Shown here: piece after piece, positions 42,579 to 57,000 of the stretch | Layout: each line of letters starts with the position of its first letter | Position numbering within the stretch: position 1 is the stretch's first letter | NCBI GenBank assembly: GCA_022496805.1 | Contig: CM040089.1 | Coordinates: forward strand, 250,501 to 314,500 | Direction of reading: 5' to 3' | Length of the DNA: 64,000 bases | Origin: Pohlia nutans | Taxonomy: Eukaryota > Streptophyta > Bryopsida > Bryales > Mniaceae | Made by a program: the position numbers and the translations under genes | The notes under the pieces: model-generated | Told to the model about the DNA's origin: nothing | Seen by the model: only the letters and a program-made list of their open reading frames with translations | The model's database searches: none

Positions 42579-44824
42579 ATATTTTTAAGATCAAACTTAT
42601 TCTTAAAAATTAAATTTTGATAATAAATAGTACTACGGTGAAAACAGGCTAAAATAATTAAATATTTTGAATTGTGTTATTTAAATTTAAAACTACAAAA
42701 ATATTAATTTCAAAAAATTATTTGAAATATTTTTGAAATTTAACACAAAATTCAACAACTTGTATAATTTGAATTAATAATTTTACATGTACGAAATCAA
42801 GACGAGTGGTCGTTGTATCAATATCTCGTTCCACATCAACTATAAGTCTTTCCTGAAATAGAAATATGCAAAGAAAGTTAAAATAGAAATTTTATTTATA
42901 TAAATAAATTTTTGATGGTTGTAGTTTTAGCGCTTTTTTAAATTTGTCATTAGATGCAAAATATAGATATGGTTATTGCAAGAACTGTCAAAAACGTGAA
43001 GACATGGTTATATGAAATGATGTATACATTAATTTAATAAAATCATATAATATGATATTTTGTTATTTTAATTATGGGATCTTTAACCTGGCCTACTAAT
43101 TCTTCATTTATTGATTTGCCCATGTTTCCCAAACGTTGTACACTTTCTCTCAATCCTTCTAAATCTTCATCTTGTTTTCTAATTAGTACATGATTATGAT
43201 CTTGGTAAATTTTCTTTAAAACATGTAATCAAATTTATAAAATATTTGTTATTTTATGTATTTTAAAGTATTGTTTAAAATCTAAAAATTATCATGCAAA
43301 TTCATAAAAAATTCTTCATGTTAAGAGCCAAAAATAATATATAGTATAAATATTAAAATAGTTTGAATTGTAAGTATTCAAAATTAAAAAAATTCAAACT
43401 TAATATAGGAAAAATGCATGGTACGGTCCACCAACTCTTGAACAAAGATTTTGTTAAGTTTTAGTGTACATTGTGCATTTTATTGAAAACCGACTAGAGT
43501 AGGTTTTCAAACCAATTTTTAAAATGTATAGCATTAGCCCAATGAAAAATAAAATGAACTATAAGTACTCATCAATTATATGTCAACCATACTAGTGTGG
43601 TCCAATGTTCTTTGTGATTTTCCCATGATTTTTCTTTTATTTTTATTTTTAGAATAATATATATGTTATAATTTGATTCAATTTATGGTAAATAATGAAA
43701 TTCAATTTAAATCTATAACTTTCAAATAGTATATCCAAAAGCTACAAAACAGCTTTGATGTACCTTTAATTGTTGAGAGCTTTCCGACAATGCCAAGAAT
43801 GAAATCAAAACTCCCATATTCCATTTTTCATAATTCGATTCAATTTACATTGACCAAAATCATTAAAAAATCTATAATTCTCACAATGTAAGTCCAAAAG
43901 CAAAAATCCAAAAAATGACGTTGGTACACCCCTCCTAGTTTAAAGCTTTTTGATTCTACTAAGAACGCGGCCGACAGACGCACGGTCGAGGAGATCTCAA
44001 AACATAACCAAAAAAACAAACAAATTACCTTCTTTAATAGTATGATAATCAAAAATTATTCTGTCAAAACTAATTTATCTTATAAATTTCAAAATTTCAT
44101 AACTTTTGTTTCAATAACAGATTGACGAATTTCCATCTAAACTTTGATTGTAAAAATGGTCTAAACTTAATTTTAAATTTGAAGATTCAATAAAATCCTC
44201 ACTTGGAAAATGTTATTTAAAAGAACACCCAAAAAAAAAACATCAAAATTATTTTTTTAAATAAATAAATTGGCTAAAATTACAAAAATAATTTAGTTTA
44301 AATGCTTTAAGAAAATCCGAAATTTTTGAGGATATTTATTTTTAAATGTTTGAATACATGAAAAGTTTATAGCTCAAGATTACATGAAATACTATCATTT
44401 TCATGAAGTTTGAATGAAATTGGGTTGCACTTGAATCTTGGAACATGTAGTGCCTTTAAGGAATCTAACATCTCTACAAGAATACAATCACCATTTTATG
44501 AATTTTTTGGTGCTAACGAGATTAACGTCACTAAACTAAGATTAATTTTTATTGAAATTGATTTTACACTAAGATTAATTTTTTTTTATTTGTCTATGTT
44601 TTTTTGAAAATTTAAAAATTGCCAATTCTGGGCACCAAGACAAAAAAGTTGGGTGTCCCTACCTATATGTTTGATATTACTAATTAATCTTTTTACTATA
44701 ATTGATGAAATCCTTAGTGCGTTCTAGATAAAACATATATTATGTAAATAATGAAGTAAATCTTTTTATTTTATATTTAATTTAAAATAATTATATTTAA
44801 CAAAATTTAATGGCCTTTTAATCT
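42575..44824. other. AT-rich intergenic DNA
   Basis: No gene is recognised. Confidence 0.5.
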
Positions 44825-45765
44825 TTAACCCCCAAATGTCACAGCGTCCAGATCTTGAACAACTAACAAATTCAAACTCTTCCTACGTTCTCATCAATGC
44901 TTGGACGAGAGTCATCCATTTTTTGGAGATACTTCACCAACTTTTTGTCCTATCCAATGGTTGGATTTGGTGATACTAGAAAACATATTTATCTAAAATT
45001 ACAAATGTAGAAGAATGTCAAGTTGTTGACCAAGCCAAAATTGCATTATCTGTAGTTCAAAAGTGGCTTTGCAAAAATGAGGTCATAGATTTAATCCTTA
45101 AACGTTAAGAGGCCCTGGGCGGAGCAGCCCGGAAGGCATCTAAATTTTTGGAGGGGAACAAATAAAAAATAAAAAATAAAAAATAAAAAACAATGAAAAA
45201 ATGGCTCTGCTGGCCACTGCTAGCCAGCACTGTAGTACTGCGGCGCTTTTCAAGAAACGACCTCAGCTGCCCCAACCTCAACTCCTATTCATTTTGATAA
45301 CTTTGATTGCTTGCCAATGTTTCCACAATCTCTCAAATGAGGCGCAAATTTGGAATCTAGATCGCTTTTCAGTAGCTTTCCAACGCACCAATCCTCGCTT
45401 GATTTGGTTGAAAAAATCCACTTTTTTCTTCATTATTCTCTCATAAATAAACCCATGGGGCTTACTTTGACGTTTAAGGGTTAAGGATCACAAAAATTTC
45501 AAAGAATCACCACATTAAGAGTATCTCATTTCAAATCCAATCCTACAAATTTTACTGAAAAAATATTAAAATTTTGTTTGTAATCAAATTTAAAAGGAAT
45601 CTTTTAATTTTAACTTTCAGATTTTATAATAAAATATCGGTGATAGTATTGCTGAATCAAATTGTACAGATAGAATATAAAAGTCAAAATCTAGAACTTT
45701 TATATTGTATATCAATTCCAAAATATTTTTCTAAATAGTACTTTATGATGATTATTACTTTAGGA
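44825..45765. mobile_element. TTAA-flanked element, copy 3, holding a nested element
   Basis: The left end is TTAA then CCCCCAAATGTCACAG. It is collinear with the 580-bp family but interrupted at 45095-45480, and its right end is cut short at the TTAA at 45766, where another element begins. Confidence 0.65.
45091..45484. mobile_element. nested TTAA-flanked element (386 bp)
   Basis: TTAA at 45091-45094 and 45481-45484. The ends TCCTTAAACGTT and ACGTTTAAGGG are inverted. The sister copies at 28640 and 33910 lack it, giving empty sites. The interior is more GC-rich with an ORF of about 80 codons that I do not regard as a gene. Confidence 0.75.
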
Positions 45766-46294
45766 TTAACTCCTAAACGTACCAGGGTATACAACTCCTA
45801 ATCCCTAAGAGTACAAGAGACCATTTTGTGGTCACTGTTCCTTTCTAAACGCTGCCACAGGCCAATTTCTCTTTTTTTGAATTAATTGTAATTTTTTTCC
45901 AATAGAAAATCAAGTCTACTTTCCAACCCAATTTGAATTATGCCAATCCAAGTTGAACTCCTCCTAGGGGATTGTTTCAAAGGCAATCTCCTCTACATTG
46001 CCTAGTGTTACAAAATTTACTATTTGGAGAAAGTAATGTTGTTCTTTTCAACAATTTTTTTTTGGTTCTTGAATAAAAAATACAATTCCAACCAATAATA
46101 CCAATTTTTAATCCTAAAAATATATAATTTAATTTTGGTGAAATATTATTTTTAGAATTTTGACTGTATGGAAAATTTTCAAACATCCTGTTTTTTAATT
46201 TCTTTGTTGGAATAAACTTCATCAAAGTTATGAAAGTCACATTTTATAATACATCTTAGTTTTGCTCTATACCCCTCGGGCTTTTAGAGGTTAA
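45766..46294. mobile_element. TTAA-flanked element (521 bp)
   Basis: TTAA then CTCCTAAACGTACCAGG at the left; CTCGGGCTTTTAGAGG then TTAA at the right. The part 45880-46130 has an inverted, diverged match at 52480-52720. Confidence 0.6.
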
Positions 46295-49200
46295 ATGTCC
46301 ACGTGATATGGGATAAAGCTTAGACATACTATAAAATATGGTTTCTCTAATATTTTGAATTTTGCAGCACAAAAACAAATTTTAAGCTTGATGATGACAA
46401 ATTATCCATACAATAGAAAATTATAAAAAATATTAGATTTTCAATTGTTAGATCAATCAAGAAACATTTTTCTTTTAAACGTTCATCACTTTTTAAAAGT
46501 CATCCTTACAATTCAAAGTGTGAGTTTTTATAATTGACTAAACAAATATTTTGAAATAGTAAAAATATATAACCTTTTCATTGTAAAAATATATCATTAT
46601 TTTCTTCTAATATGAATATTTAACATTAGCATTGTATATGACACCTTCTTTTTACATTTGATTTTTGATTGCAATAGTCGTCTTTTTTAATGTATCAATC
46701 AAAAATAACCTTATTTAGTAAAAATTAGACATTTTAAATATTTTAAAAGAATTCCATCAAAAACATTATTTTGAAGCACAACAACTAAAATGATTTTTGT
46801 CTTGATCAAGTATTACATAACCTTACTAATTCAATGACAATCCTGTTGCATGATTATATGAAAATTTAATATGTTGATATCATTAAATTAGATTATATGC
46901 TTACTTAAAATTTCATAAAACCTCATTGCGTTCTAGCTTGTTTGGGACAACTATGCATGAGTTTAACCTTGATATTTAATTACATTTTTTTAAAGGATAT
47001 GTATGAAATGCACGTCTATAGATCGCTCAAATTTCATATAATTCCAACTTGCGAGTGAAAAGTAATAGGGTTTTTTCCGTTTAAAAAATAAGATTGGATA
47101 ATAGAGAAAAATAGATTTTGAACAGATAGATCTATATAATGTCAAGAAGCTTTGATCCATTACATTTTCATTTGTGAAGTAAAAGATATGCAAATCTTTA
47201 TACCCGTCTTTATATTGAAGGCAACTAAAATAATATCATGACATGTTCATTTTTTAAGCTATGATTTTATAATTTTGCAAAATCAAAAGCTCCATAGAGT
47301 TTAGAGTACTTGCTACTGTAACATTCTTATCATTGAGATTAACGTTTTGCAATTCCATAGCAAGTTATTAGCAATTTAATTCCTCTATGCTTGCTCTTCT
47401 TTTCAATTTTGAGTTTTGAACTCTAAGTCAATTACCTTCACTTTTATATAAGTATCGTGACAAGTTGTAGCTCTTACAAATCATACAATATTTAATTTCA
47501 AAATCTATCAATGTGATCTAGCAACACACCAAAAATATTCAATTTTCATTTCACATATTATAATCTTTTACACAGTCCTGGTATTTTGTGTAAAAGTGCT
47601 TCAACACTTGCATATATAAATCAACAATAAAATTCTACTCTTAGAATCCAACTCCTTTAATATTTTCCCTTTTTTGATTGTTTACATTAGAAGTGATTGT
47701 TTACATTAGAAATTTATTACTTTTAACTAATTGTGCTCCAAAAGAGAAATGAAATTTGAAAAGTTGATAATATCAATATTAAAAGATATAATTCTTTGAT
47801 TGATGTAACGAGCAATTATAATTTTGGTATCAAATTATTATTCACTTATACGCATGCTTACAATTCTCAGAATTTTGATTTAAGACATAGATATTTTTGA
47901 ATTTTATGTAAAAATATTTGGAATCTTATTTTTTATATAATTTAATATTGAAATTTCATCACTACATATATATATATATATATATATATTGACTAATTTT
48001 GTTTCTTTAATTCAAATAGTTTATCAACTCTTGTATCAACTACATGTAATTGTCTTGGTTTATAAAATTTTAGATCTAAACCAATTTGGGTTCTTACTTT
48101 GTTTAGATTGTACACATTTATAATCAAATGTCTTGAATGAATTGATATTTCACCAAATTTTTAGTTATTTGGTTTAAAATTCTAAAATTTCAAAACTTTA
48201 ATTTTTAATATATAGTATTTTTATATTAAAATATTTAAAATAATTCCAAATAATGAATTAAAAAATAAATATTTCTAATTATTCTAGTCATCAATCAAAA
48301 TCTTTTGAATCAAAATTTTAAATAATTTTTAGTTCTAAAGAGTTTTAAAATCATATTGAATATTATAAAAACCACCAAATTTAACATTTTAAAAAGTTCT
48401 TTGCATATTGATATTTAACATCATACCATTATTTTTTTTCCTGAAACATGTAGTATGGAAATCTTTTTGATGTTTTGATTAATCTAATTAATTAATTCCA
48501 AGTAAAATATATAATAAAATATTATACTACTAATATGTTTTCCCAGCTGTGTAATGGATAAACTATAAAAAATTTGTAAGCCAATACTTCTTATCATTTT
48601 AAAATTTCCTTGATGAACAAAATTCAATTAATAAAATTAAAAACTTACATGAATGTAATAAATCTTACTTGATCATAAAAGCTTGACGTTCGTATTCAGA
48701 AGGGTCAAAATTTTCTTTACTATTGAAGTTAGTGGTAGTAGAAAGTGGAAGGGCCCGTAATCGATTTATTTCTTTTGACATTAATTCTTTTTGCCTCATT
48801 TTAACAAAAATGTTCCAAATAATATATTATTGCTAAAAAAATGCTATTATATACCTTCATCAAATTTTATAAAGTATGATTAATATTATTAGTACATTTG
48901 ATGTTTTTAAGATCCAAATAAAACATGGATAATGAATGTGTACGTAATTTGATAAATCTTGTTTCTTTTATTATTAATCAAGTGAATTTGAGAAAACTTT
49001 GAAATATAGAAGAGCCAATTTTATTAAAAATTGATTTAGTTGGATTTTGATATAAATTTATACATAATTAGTTTTCAATTTTATATATTCAAGATGAAGT
49101 AATCAATAGTTTTAAATTCATATCAGCATTGATTCATCAACATAATTTTTATTATTTTCTTAAAATATAAAATGTATTGAATTGTAATTTTAAACACCAT

Positions 49201-49538
49201 TGGTTTTATATCACCATTGAAATTATAGAAAAAATAAAATAAAATAAATTATTATATCTAATTTATGGAAATATGATTCAATACATTTAAAAGCAATTTA
49301 TAGTAAAACTCTTAGTATTATATAAAAAGTTTATTAATTGATAGATTTGATACTGTATGTAATATGATTTCAAAGTGTTGTTTTTTACCTTCATTTTTTC
49401 TGAAATTGCCATTGTGTATATTGGAGTTTAGATTTAATAAATGAAAATAGTAATTGCTTGTTTATAAACTTTGAATATATTGTAAGTTACCACTGAATCC
49501 AATTTGTAATTATGTTATTAAGCATTGTTCAATGTACA

Positions 49539-49595
<57 letters not shown>

Positions 49596-51021
49596 ATCAG
49601 CATGGCCTATATTGTTGCTACAATTACGACCTTCTACATCCCTTTTAGTTTTATTTTTAAGATTAACTAGGGCTTTGCTGCTCTTTGCACTACCACGATT
49701 ATGGGGAGTGGTGGCCTTTGGAAAAAAGATTCAAGCTTTTGCAATTGATACCCGGGGAAGTCATTTAATTTATTTTGATGGGATACATGAGCGTACGCCA
49801 CATTTGTTGGGGGCTTTTTACCTCATTTTTTCTGTATTTTAGTGAACCCTATATTTTCTTAATAATTCTACTTTCTTTAATTTCTTGCCACCATGTATGT
49901 AGTTATAAATTATGATCTCCTTATTAATTCAAACCTTACATTATTTATAATTTTTGAATTTTCCTTGAACTACCTAAGCATATCACTACAACATAAGATA
50001 CAAAATGCATTACAGAACAAGACTGACACCCTGAATACAAAAGCAATTATTTATAGAATTGGTTAGATCATGTCTGAACGCATTAGTACTGGCCCACTTA
50101 ATTGTTTCACCAAAACATTGAAAGAAGTCTACAAACCCCAAAACAAACCAAGCCAACATCACTACAACATCCATATTGTGTACACTAACAGAGTTTTCAT
50201 CCAGTTCTTAAAATTTTCTCACACTACACCCTAAAAAGCACTCACCCTAAAATAATTTTTTTTTTCTAATAATTACTATAATGCTATTTTAGAAATACTA
50301 TAAACATAATTTTGGGTATTACAAGTGATCCTATATTATATGTAATGTGCTATCTCGCATTTCTTTGAGGCTTTGGTATATAAAAAATATATAATTATTA
50401 TCAACGATGAATAAATGACACCATATCTTTGTTCTCTCATGGTTATTTAAAATTTTGACAGTGACTTCCCCGATAATTGACAACAACGCTAGCATGCTAG
50501 CTTAGAATGGAGAGCCCAAGAGTGGAGAACCTAAATTTGGAGAACCTAGAGCATAGATTTGAAAAATCAACAATTATCTTAAAAGTCGAAGCAAATAAAT
50601 AATATAATATCAAGAAATAGTGCTCCAGACACTAAACACGCCATTTAGTGTAGTAGAAAGTCAAGGGAGGCAACGAAAATGCATTCTTGAAACTCACTAT
50701 TTACGCACTAGACAAATGCGGTGGGGGTGGTTTAACATAGAGATTCAATCCCTTTACCATTGGTTGGCTTTAGAGCAATGAAATTGGATATGTGAGTTTA
50801 TGATCACCCTTGAGAAATCGAACTCTTCTCAAGGCCGCTTTACACTAGGAGTCAGGCCCATGTTGACGTGTAAAAAGGTTGAAATCCTCGCTTCTCATTC
50901 GTCGAAAGCTTGAGACTAACCCCTTTGCACCATAAGTCGAGCGCAATGCACTTAAAACATATTATACTTTAAAACTAACAAAGGCCTCTTACATGGGCCC
51001 AACTCCAATCTTTGGGTCCAC
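46295..51021. other. AT-rich intergenic DNA with two TA microsatellites
   Basis: (TA)n tracts lie at about 47964-47990 and 49541-49587. A slightly GC-richer patch at 49600-49840 has an open frame of 76 codons without recognisable similarity. No gene is called. Confidence 0.5.
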
Positions 51022-52796
51022 CAACACTACTAGAAAAAGGACCCCATAGCATCACCCATGACGTTGCTATAAACGTTGAGGATGCACTTTGAAGAGAACT
51101 TGCAAACGTTGCATTAGCTACGCCAAAAACGTTATTGTTATTATAGTTTTGGTGCAAGCATTTGCCACGTTTTGATGCAAGCTTTTGCAACGTTTATTAC
51201 ATGAGCAGGAACGGATTATACATGTGTTGCCAATATGTTCTTGTGATAAATTACTGTGGTAATTAACTGTGGGTACTTATTGCGGGAATTTATTGTGGAT
51301 AATTTGCAATATATTATACCGTATAGAATACTGTACAATATATCATATAATATACAATACATACACAATACATTATATTGTACATATAATATATAATATA
51401 TAATATATACCGTACATATATTGTATAGTATACCATACAATAATAGACCGTATAGTATACATTATAGCAATGGTTGGCTTCACAATTAGTATCCTCAACC
51501 TTACTCATCCCTTGACAAACCTTATGGGATAAATGGCTTGGTTTGTGGACATCGTGAGAACACCATTGGGAACACAAAACGTTGCTCTCACCTCCAAAAT
51601 GTTGTCCAAAGACAAACGTTGCTCTCAAACGTTGCTTATTTCCTCAAACATTACTATATTATATAAACGTTGCATAAATGTTGCTTACAAACATCATCAG
51701 GAATTTCGGACCCCACTGATTTTGCACGATTTCAGTGCGTTTATCGTTGAACACTGATTCCGCACGTCATACGTGCATTTAGAAGTGTCGTTATGGTACG
51801 GAAGTGACATGCATTACTAGGATGATGATGCAGTGCCTTACAATGATTATGAAAAAAATGTTGTTTCCGCACGAAAGTCGTGCTTGACGGAATCCGTGCG
51901 TTAATCGTGTATTTACATTACATGGCTAATAAGACACGGATAACATGCGATTGCCTTTAATGCGGATCTAGTATTGTATATGTATCATATCAACACCTTT
52001 TATTATATCCGTGCGATTTCAGCATCTATCATAATGCAAATTATTGTCGTACGACATCCGTGTATTATTGTCGTATGACATCTGTACAAAATCAACTGAG
52101 AATTATTTCAAGTTTTTAATTTGAGAATGAGTGACTTATATTTCTCCACGTCACTCGCGTTCAAGGGTGTTTTCGCACTACAGTAGGATGTCATACTTAT
52201 CAACATAAAAAGTTTGTAATGTTCTAAAACTATTGATTTATTGATGGAATATAATAAATACAGAAAATACCAAGAAAAATTTAGTATTTTATTTTGGAAT
52301 CTTTTGGAATCTTTTCAAAATAGTTTATATTATTTTGGAATATTTTGGAATATTCCTAGAATCTTCTCAAAATATCTTTACAATCTAATTTCCCAAAATA
52401 TTTTTTATCTTCATTTATAGAATTTAGAAGCAATTAACATTAAAAATTCAATGAAATTACATTTTATATTTTTAGAATTCAAAATTTGGTATTATTGGTT
52501 ATAATTGTATTTTCAACATAGGAGCAAAAATAAAAAGATGTATAGAGAAGAACAACATTACTTTTCCAAAATAGTAAAATTTGTAACACGAGACAATGTA
52601 GAGGTGTTGTTTTTTTTGAAAGTTCCCCTAGGTGGAGTTTAACTTGGATTGGCATGATTGAAATTGGATTCGAAAGCATACTTGATTTCCTATTAAAAAA
52701 CAATTATAATTTAAACAAATTTTTAATATTTTAGTCTCGAAGAAAGAAAAAACTACAAAGAAATGTTTTTAACATTGCTAAAAATATGCAAATTGA

Positions 52797-53440
52797 AAAA
52801 AAAAAAAAAAAAACTCTCAAACATCATGATTTCATCAAAAAACAAATTCAAATTTTTTTGAGGATTTTATTTAGGTATAGAAAAAATCCTGTATAATGTA
52901 GTGCAAAAAAAATTTGGTAAAAAAAGATTTAAAACATCTAAAATCCACTATATGAAAAAAAAAAAAAAAAAACAGCTCACAACCTTTGAGATTTTGGCAA
53001 AAAAAAAAAATTCAAAAAAATTTGAAACTTTTTTTTGATATAGAAAAATGCTTGCATGATCTTGTGCAAATTTTTTTTTTGGAATAAAAGGTTTTTTTAC
53101 ATCGCAAAAAAACATCCAAAGTTTGCTTTTAAAAAAAATACAGCTTACAGCCACCACGATTTTGGCCAAAAAATAAATAAATTTAATATTCTGAAAAAAA
53201 TCCTAGATATAAAAAAAATCCTGCATGATCTAGTGCAAATTTTTTTTTTGGAAAAATGTTTTTTTTACACCGCTAAAAACATTCGAAGTCCGCTGATTAA
53301 AAAAAAACAGCTCACAGCCATTACTATTTTGGCAAAAAAAAAAAGAATTCAAAGAATTCTGAAAAAATTTCTAGATATAGAAAAAGGCCTGTGTGATGTA
53401 GTGCAAAAAAAATTGAAAGAAGAATAAAATATACATGGCA
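52797..53440. repeat. tandem repeat, ~160-bp unit, about 4 copies
   Basis: Each unit holds CAGCTCACARCC, TTTTGGCAAAAAA, a GATATAGAAAAA motif and TGTGATGTAGTGCAAA, with long A/T runs. Copies begin near 52811, 52970, 53140 and 53310. Confidence 0.75.
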
Positions 53441-53499
53441 AAAAAATTGCCAATGGTTACATTCCTTTATAATTATCAAAAAAATTCAATTGTTTGTAT

Positions 53500-53690
53500 C
53501 AAGAGTTCTAGGTGGTTTAGTGGTGTAGAGTGGTTCGTAGATGGGAGGTCTTGAGTTCGATTCCGGCCACCGGCGATAGAGCCTTGGGTAAGTCGTGGTG
53601 GGCCCCACTGTGGTCCGGGCAGCCCAAGTAGTTGGACCGGGCAGCCCGAATTAAAATTTGGGCAGGGCAGAAAAAAATTATATTTTAATT
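53500..53690 (+). mobile_element. tRNA-derived SINE-like element
   Basis: An A-box-like TGGTTTAGTGG at 53513-53523 and a B-box-like AGTTCGATTCC at 53554-53564 have tRNA-like spacing. A GC-rich body with repeated GGGCAGCCC follows, then an A/T-rich tail. A clover-leaf does not fold well, so it is not a tRNA gene. Confidence 0.55.
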
Positions 53691-54081
53691 TTTTTAATAA
53701 AATTATTTTGACCAAATCTGTATATAGAAAGAAAAAAATTCTAGATATAGAAAAGATGATGTCGCACGAAAAACACACTGAATCAGTGTAGGTTTAAAGA
53801 CGATTAAAACACGACATTTGACAACTGTACAGAGTGAAGATTTCGTACGTTTTCAATAGATGTATCAATCGTGTCGAATCAGTACTATATCCGCTTGTAC
53901 GATCATGATGTCATATCAGTGCAGTTGCGATGAATGACGCAACGACGTGGAATCAATGCGAAAAATACAGGCACCCATGAAATATCGGAAATCGCACTGA
54001 AATCGTGCGAAATCAGTGGGGTCCGAAATTCCTGATGATTGCTTACAAATGTTGCAAAGCCCCCACATTCCAGTAGTGCAA

Positions 54082-57000
54082 ATATGGAGGTCCAAACTTT
54101 GGGCTTGGATCCAATTGCACATTTCATTAAAAAGAAAATTGGTTAAAAAACACTTTTTTCCAAGTCTAATAAGGGCTGAAATTTCCAAAGAATGTATTCA
54201 ATGGGACCAACTTTTGGACCTAACACCTTTATACTAGGAGTCAGGCCCGTAGTTTCCAAGGAATTTACACAATGGACCCAACTCTTGAGCCCAAACCCTT
54301 TATATATGGGAGAAATTGGCCGGACTCTAATCTTATTATTTTGAATGCTTGAGGATAAGCCTAAGGGAAATATAGGCTGAAATTTTGTTGAATTGGGCTC
54401 AAGAACAACGGCCTCGACTCCTTGGTGTAAAACGGCTCTTAATATAGCTGAGACTGAGTGATTAGTGATTTGATAACTCAAACCCAAATGCAAAATAGTA
54501 GTGTCAATAAATTATTCCGCAGTGAACACATAGAGAGAGTGCATCTTGTCAATGAAACTGTTGTTGAAAAGTGAGAGAATCCTCATGCTACTCACTTTAT
54601 CATATTCCTCTAATTGTACATAAACAACTCATCAATATCAAAAAACTGTTGAATTTATCAAAAGTCACATGAACACATGATATCTTTTGATAATGTTTGA
54701 GAAAAAAAAGTTGCATGAACACATGATATCTTTTACTAACGTTTTAAGATCCTGGTTTATGTCAAACGCTTGAACATTGAACCTTTGGTTGGAACTCTAA
54801 TCCTTTACATATATGAGCTTTGTCTCTAGATTTACAACATACTTGAGGCAACACTGTGCGCAATCTCCAACATCTATTGGTAGTTGTGCCGCAAACAACT
54901 AGGAAACAACTAATTATACCAACTACAAACGACGGTTGCAATCACACATTGAATCCACAAATTTGAATATTCACAAATTACTAACTCGGATCCTAATTGA
55001 GTGACTCTAATCATGAAATTACTCCCAATTAGCATAATTATGCGGTTCACCAACATGATAGAGCTCGTTCCTAGGTTCTTACCCAAGCAAGAAGGGTGCA
55101 CCGGAGTTAATATCTACAACCACAAATGCAGATAGAATGACAAGTCCAGCCACTGCCGTTCTGACCCTTTGGGATCGCTCGGCCACCTTGATATTTCAAA
55201 ACTCATACTTCCTCAATAAGACGTGCGATGATTGATATGGTTACAACTCAAATGGTTCCAAGTACACGCACAATGATGTAACCCCAACAGAGAGAATGAT
55301 CTCGGTCCAAACTTGCAAATACTTTCAATGTACGATTTCTCACTCCAACTGCAAGTAGTTTGTTCGTGTGTTGCAAGTCTGATTTCTTAGTCTAGTGATA
55401 CAAAAGCTTGATTTTGAATTATGGCGCTAATTTGTCCTAATTTTGACTTATGGTGCTACCGCTATTTGATTGAAAGTGGTACAGATGCTAATTAACTCGC
55501 AGGTCACTTTGCAACCCTGATCGATTTTTTTGTGTTTGAAAGAAAAATTGAATCTGAATATCATCCAGATAGAGGCAGCAGAAGAGGTTAACTTAGAGCA
55601 TGGCCATCCATGCCCTCCCAGAGTCTCTCACACTCAAGAACTAGATGATAAGTGCCAAGGGTCCTTCAAAAATGCCTCTTGACTCTCAATCCTAGCATGT
55701 TAAGAAATGGCCCTTCAAATCACTATTTAGTTGAGATGCTCTTAGAATTGTTGAAGTAAACACAAAGCAAATGCAACTAAAAGCAAAAGCATACACAAAC
55801 AATCCCAAAACTAGTTCACAAGAGTACCCAAGACACAATGATGGGAAGTAGTTTACCTTGCCCCAAGAAGGGCATTTTACTTGTTTATGTACCTAATCAG
55901 TCCCTCCCACTGAGGCGCCTTGGTGGGCTCTCTGCCTCGATGGGGTCTGCATCGGTGGGCAGTAACTAATCTACAACTAACTAATTAATGGCTGGTAACT
56001 AATGATGAGGAAACTAGTTGTTTGCCTCAGTGGCCGGTACTGCTGATACCCGGCACTGCTACCCGGGACTAGCCTGGTTGATAACTCTCGGGTAGGTTCT
56101 CAAAAAGAACTGCGAGTGGAGATGCTCTTAGAAGTTTAATCCCAGGGAGGCAGGGGATTATATGCGTGACAGTGGAGTAGTCAGCAAGCATTTTCAATCT
56201 TGACGTAGAAGTCGGGCATGGAGCCTGCCAGCCAGTCTGCGTGCGTGCGTGCGGGCCTGCCGCACTGCCTGCAGCTCACTCAGCGATGGAAATGATGAGA
56301 GAGTGGGCCAAATAATTGCTGCATCGTCCGTGATTGGCGCACTAGAATCCAGTGACTGGACCATCCGGCCGTGGGTCTGAGAGTCGATGTGGAGGCATGG
56401 CATATTGACGGGAACCTGCAAAGTTGGATTTGTTGATTGAGTGAAGAGGTAACGTGTGGGAGGCAGAAACGTACCCTGTCTATCCACCCCGATGGCCCTG
56501 TAGCGTGGAAACCGGGTGCCCGACTGTGAGAGCCTGCTTGCCTGCCTGCCTGCCTGCCTGTGTACCGAATGATGGTGACGTGCAGTGGCGTCTTTTTCAC
56601 AGTTTAGGAGCCTGGTCCCTAGCCTGGCTGCATTCGGAGATGGAGTAGTACTAGTGGAAATATGGGCGTGTGGAGTAGCAGTAGAGTGGTTCTCTCTGCC
56701 GATTCCCATTCACAGGAAGAGTCGCTAATTATTTCGTGCGAGAGTATAATTGTTGACACTTGGCAGCTCTCCCGTAGAGCACGAAATTTACGACCGGACT
56801 CTTATCCTCTTCTCTTCGCTTCGTGCATGCTGTGTCGGTAGGAGAAGGTGGTTGTGGTGGGTGGTCGCATTTCCAACTGTGCTGGCCATTTCCGAAGGAG
56901 TGGGATCATTTGCTCCACGTTGTCAGTGTCTTGGTTGTGAAAAAGAGTAGTTTCTGTGGCAATCTTCAAAGGAGGCCATGCTCATGTTGTGGGGCAGACG

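Larger units (their letters stand above)
51681..54049. mobile_element. nested TIR element (~2.35 kb) with ~11-bp duplication
   Basis: Inverted ends share TCATCAGGAATTTCGGACCC and continue for about 40 bp (CACTGATTT, GCACGATTTCAGTGCG). TTGCTTACAAA is present at 51681-51691 and 54039-54049. It has no transposase. The 9-11 bp duplication suggests a Mutator-type origin. Confidence 0.7.
51022..54081. mobile_element. CACTA-type element with TSD CAA, holding a nested element
   Basis: It starts CACTACTAGAA at 51025 and ends TTCCAGTAGTG at 54078; CAA lies on both sides. Subterminal AACGTTGC-type repeats are frequent in 51060-51690 and 54050-54060. The outer element is only about 0.7 kb once the nested 2.3-kb insertion is removed. 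Confidence 0.75.

Noticed and set aside
49612..49842. 76-codon open frame near the third TA tract
   Set aside because: A short, Leu-rich frame with no family similarity I can see and no splice partners.
53500..53690. Possible tRNA gene
   Set aside because: A- and B-box-like sequences are present, but the arms do not form a clover-leaf and a long GC-rich body follows; SINE-like is the better call.
56194..56709. 171-codon minus-strand open frame
   Set aside because: Low-complexity composition, overlaps a CCTG microsatellite and has no recognisable domain.
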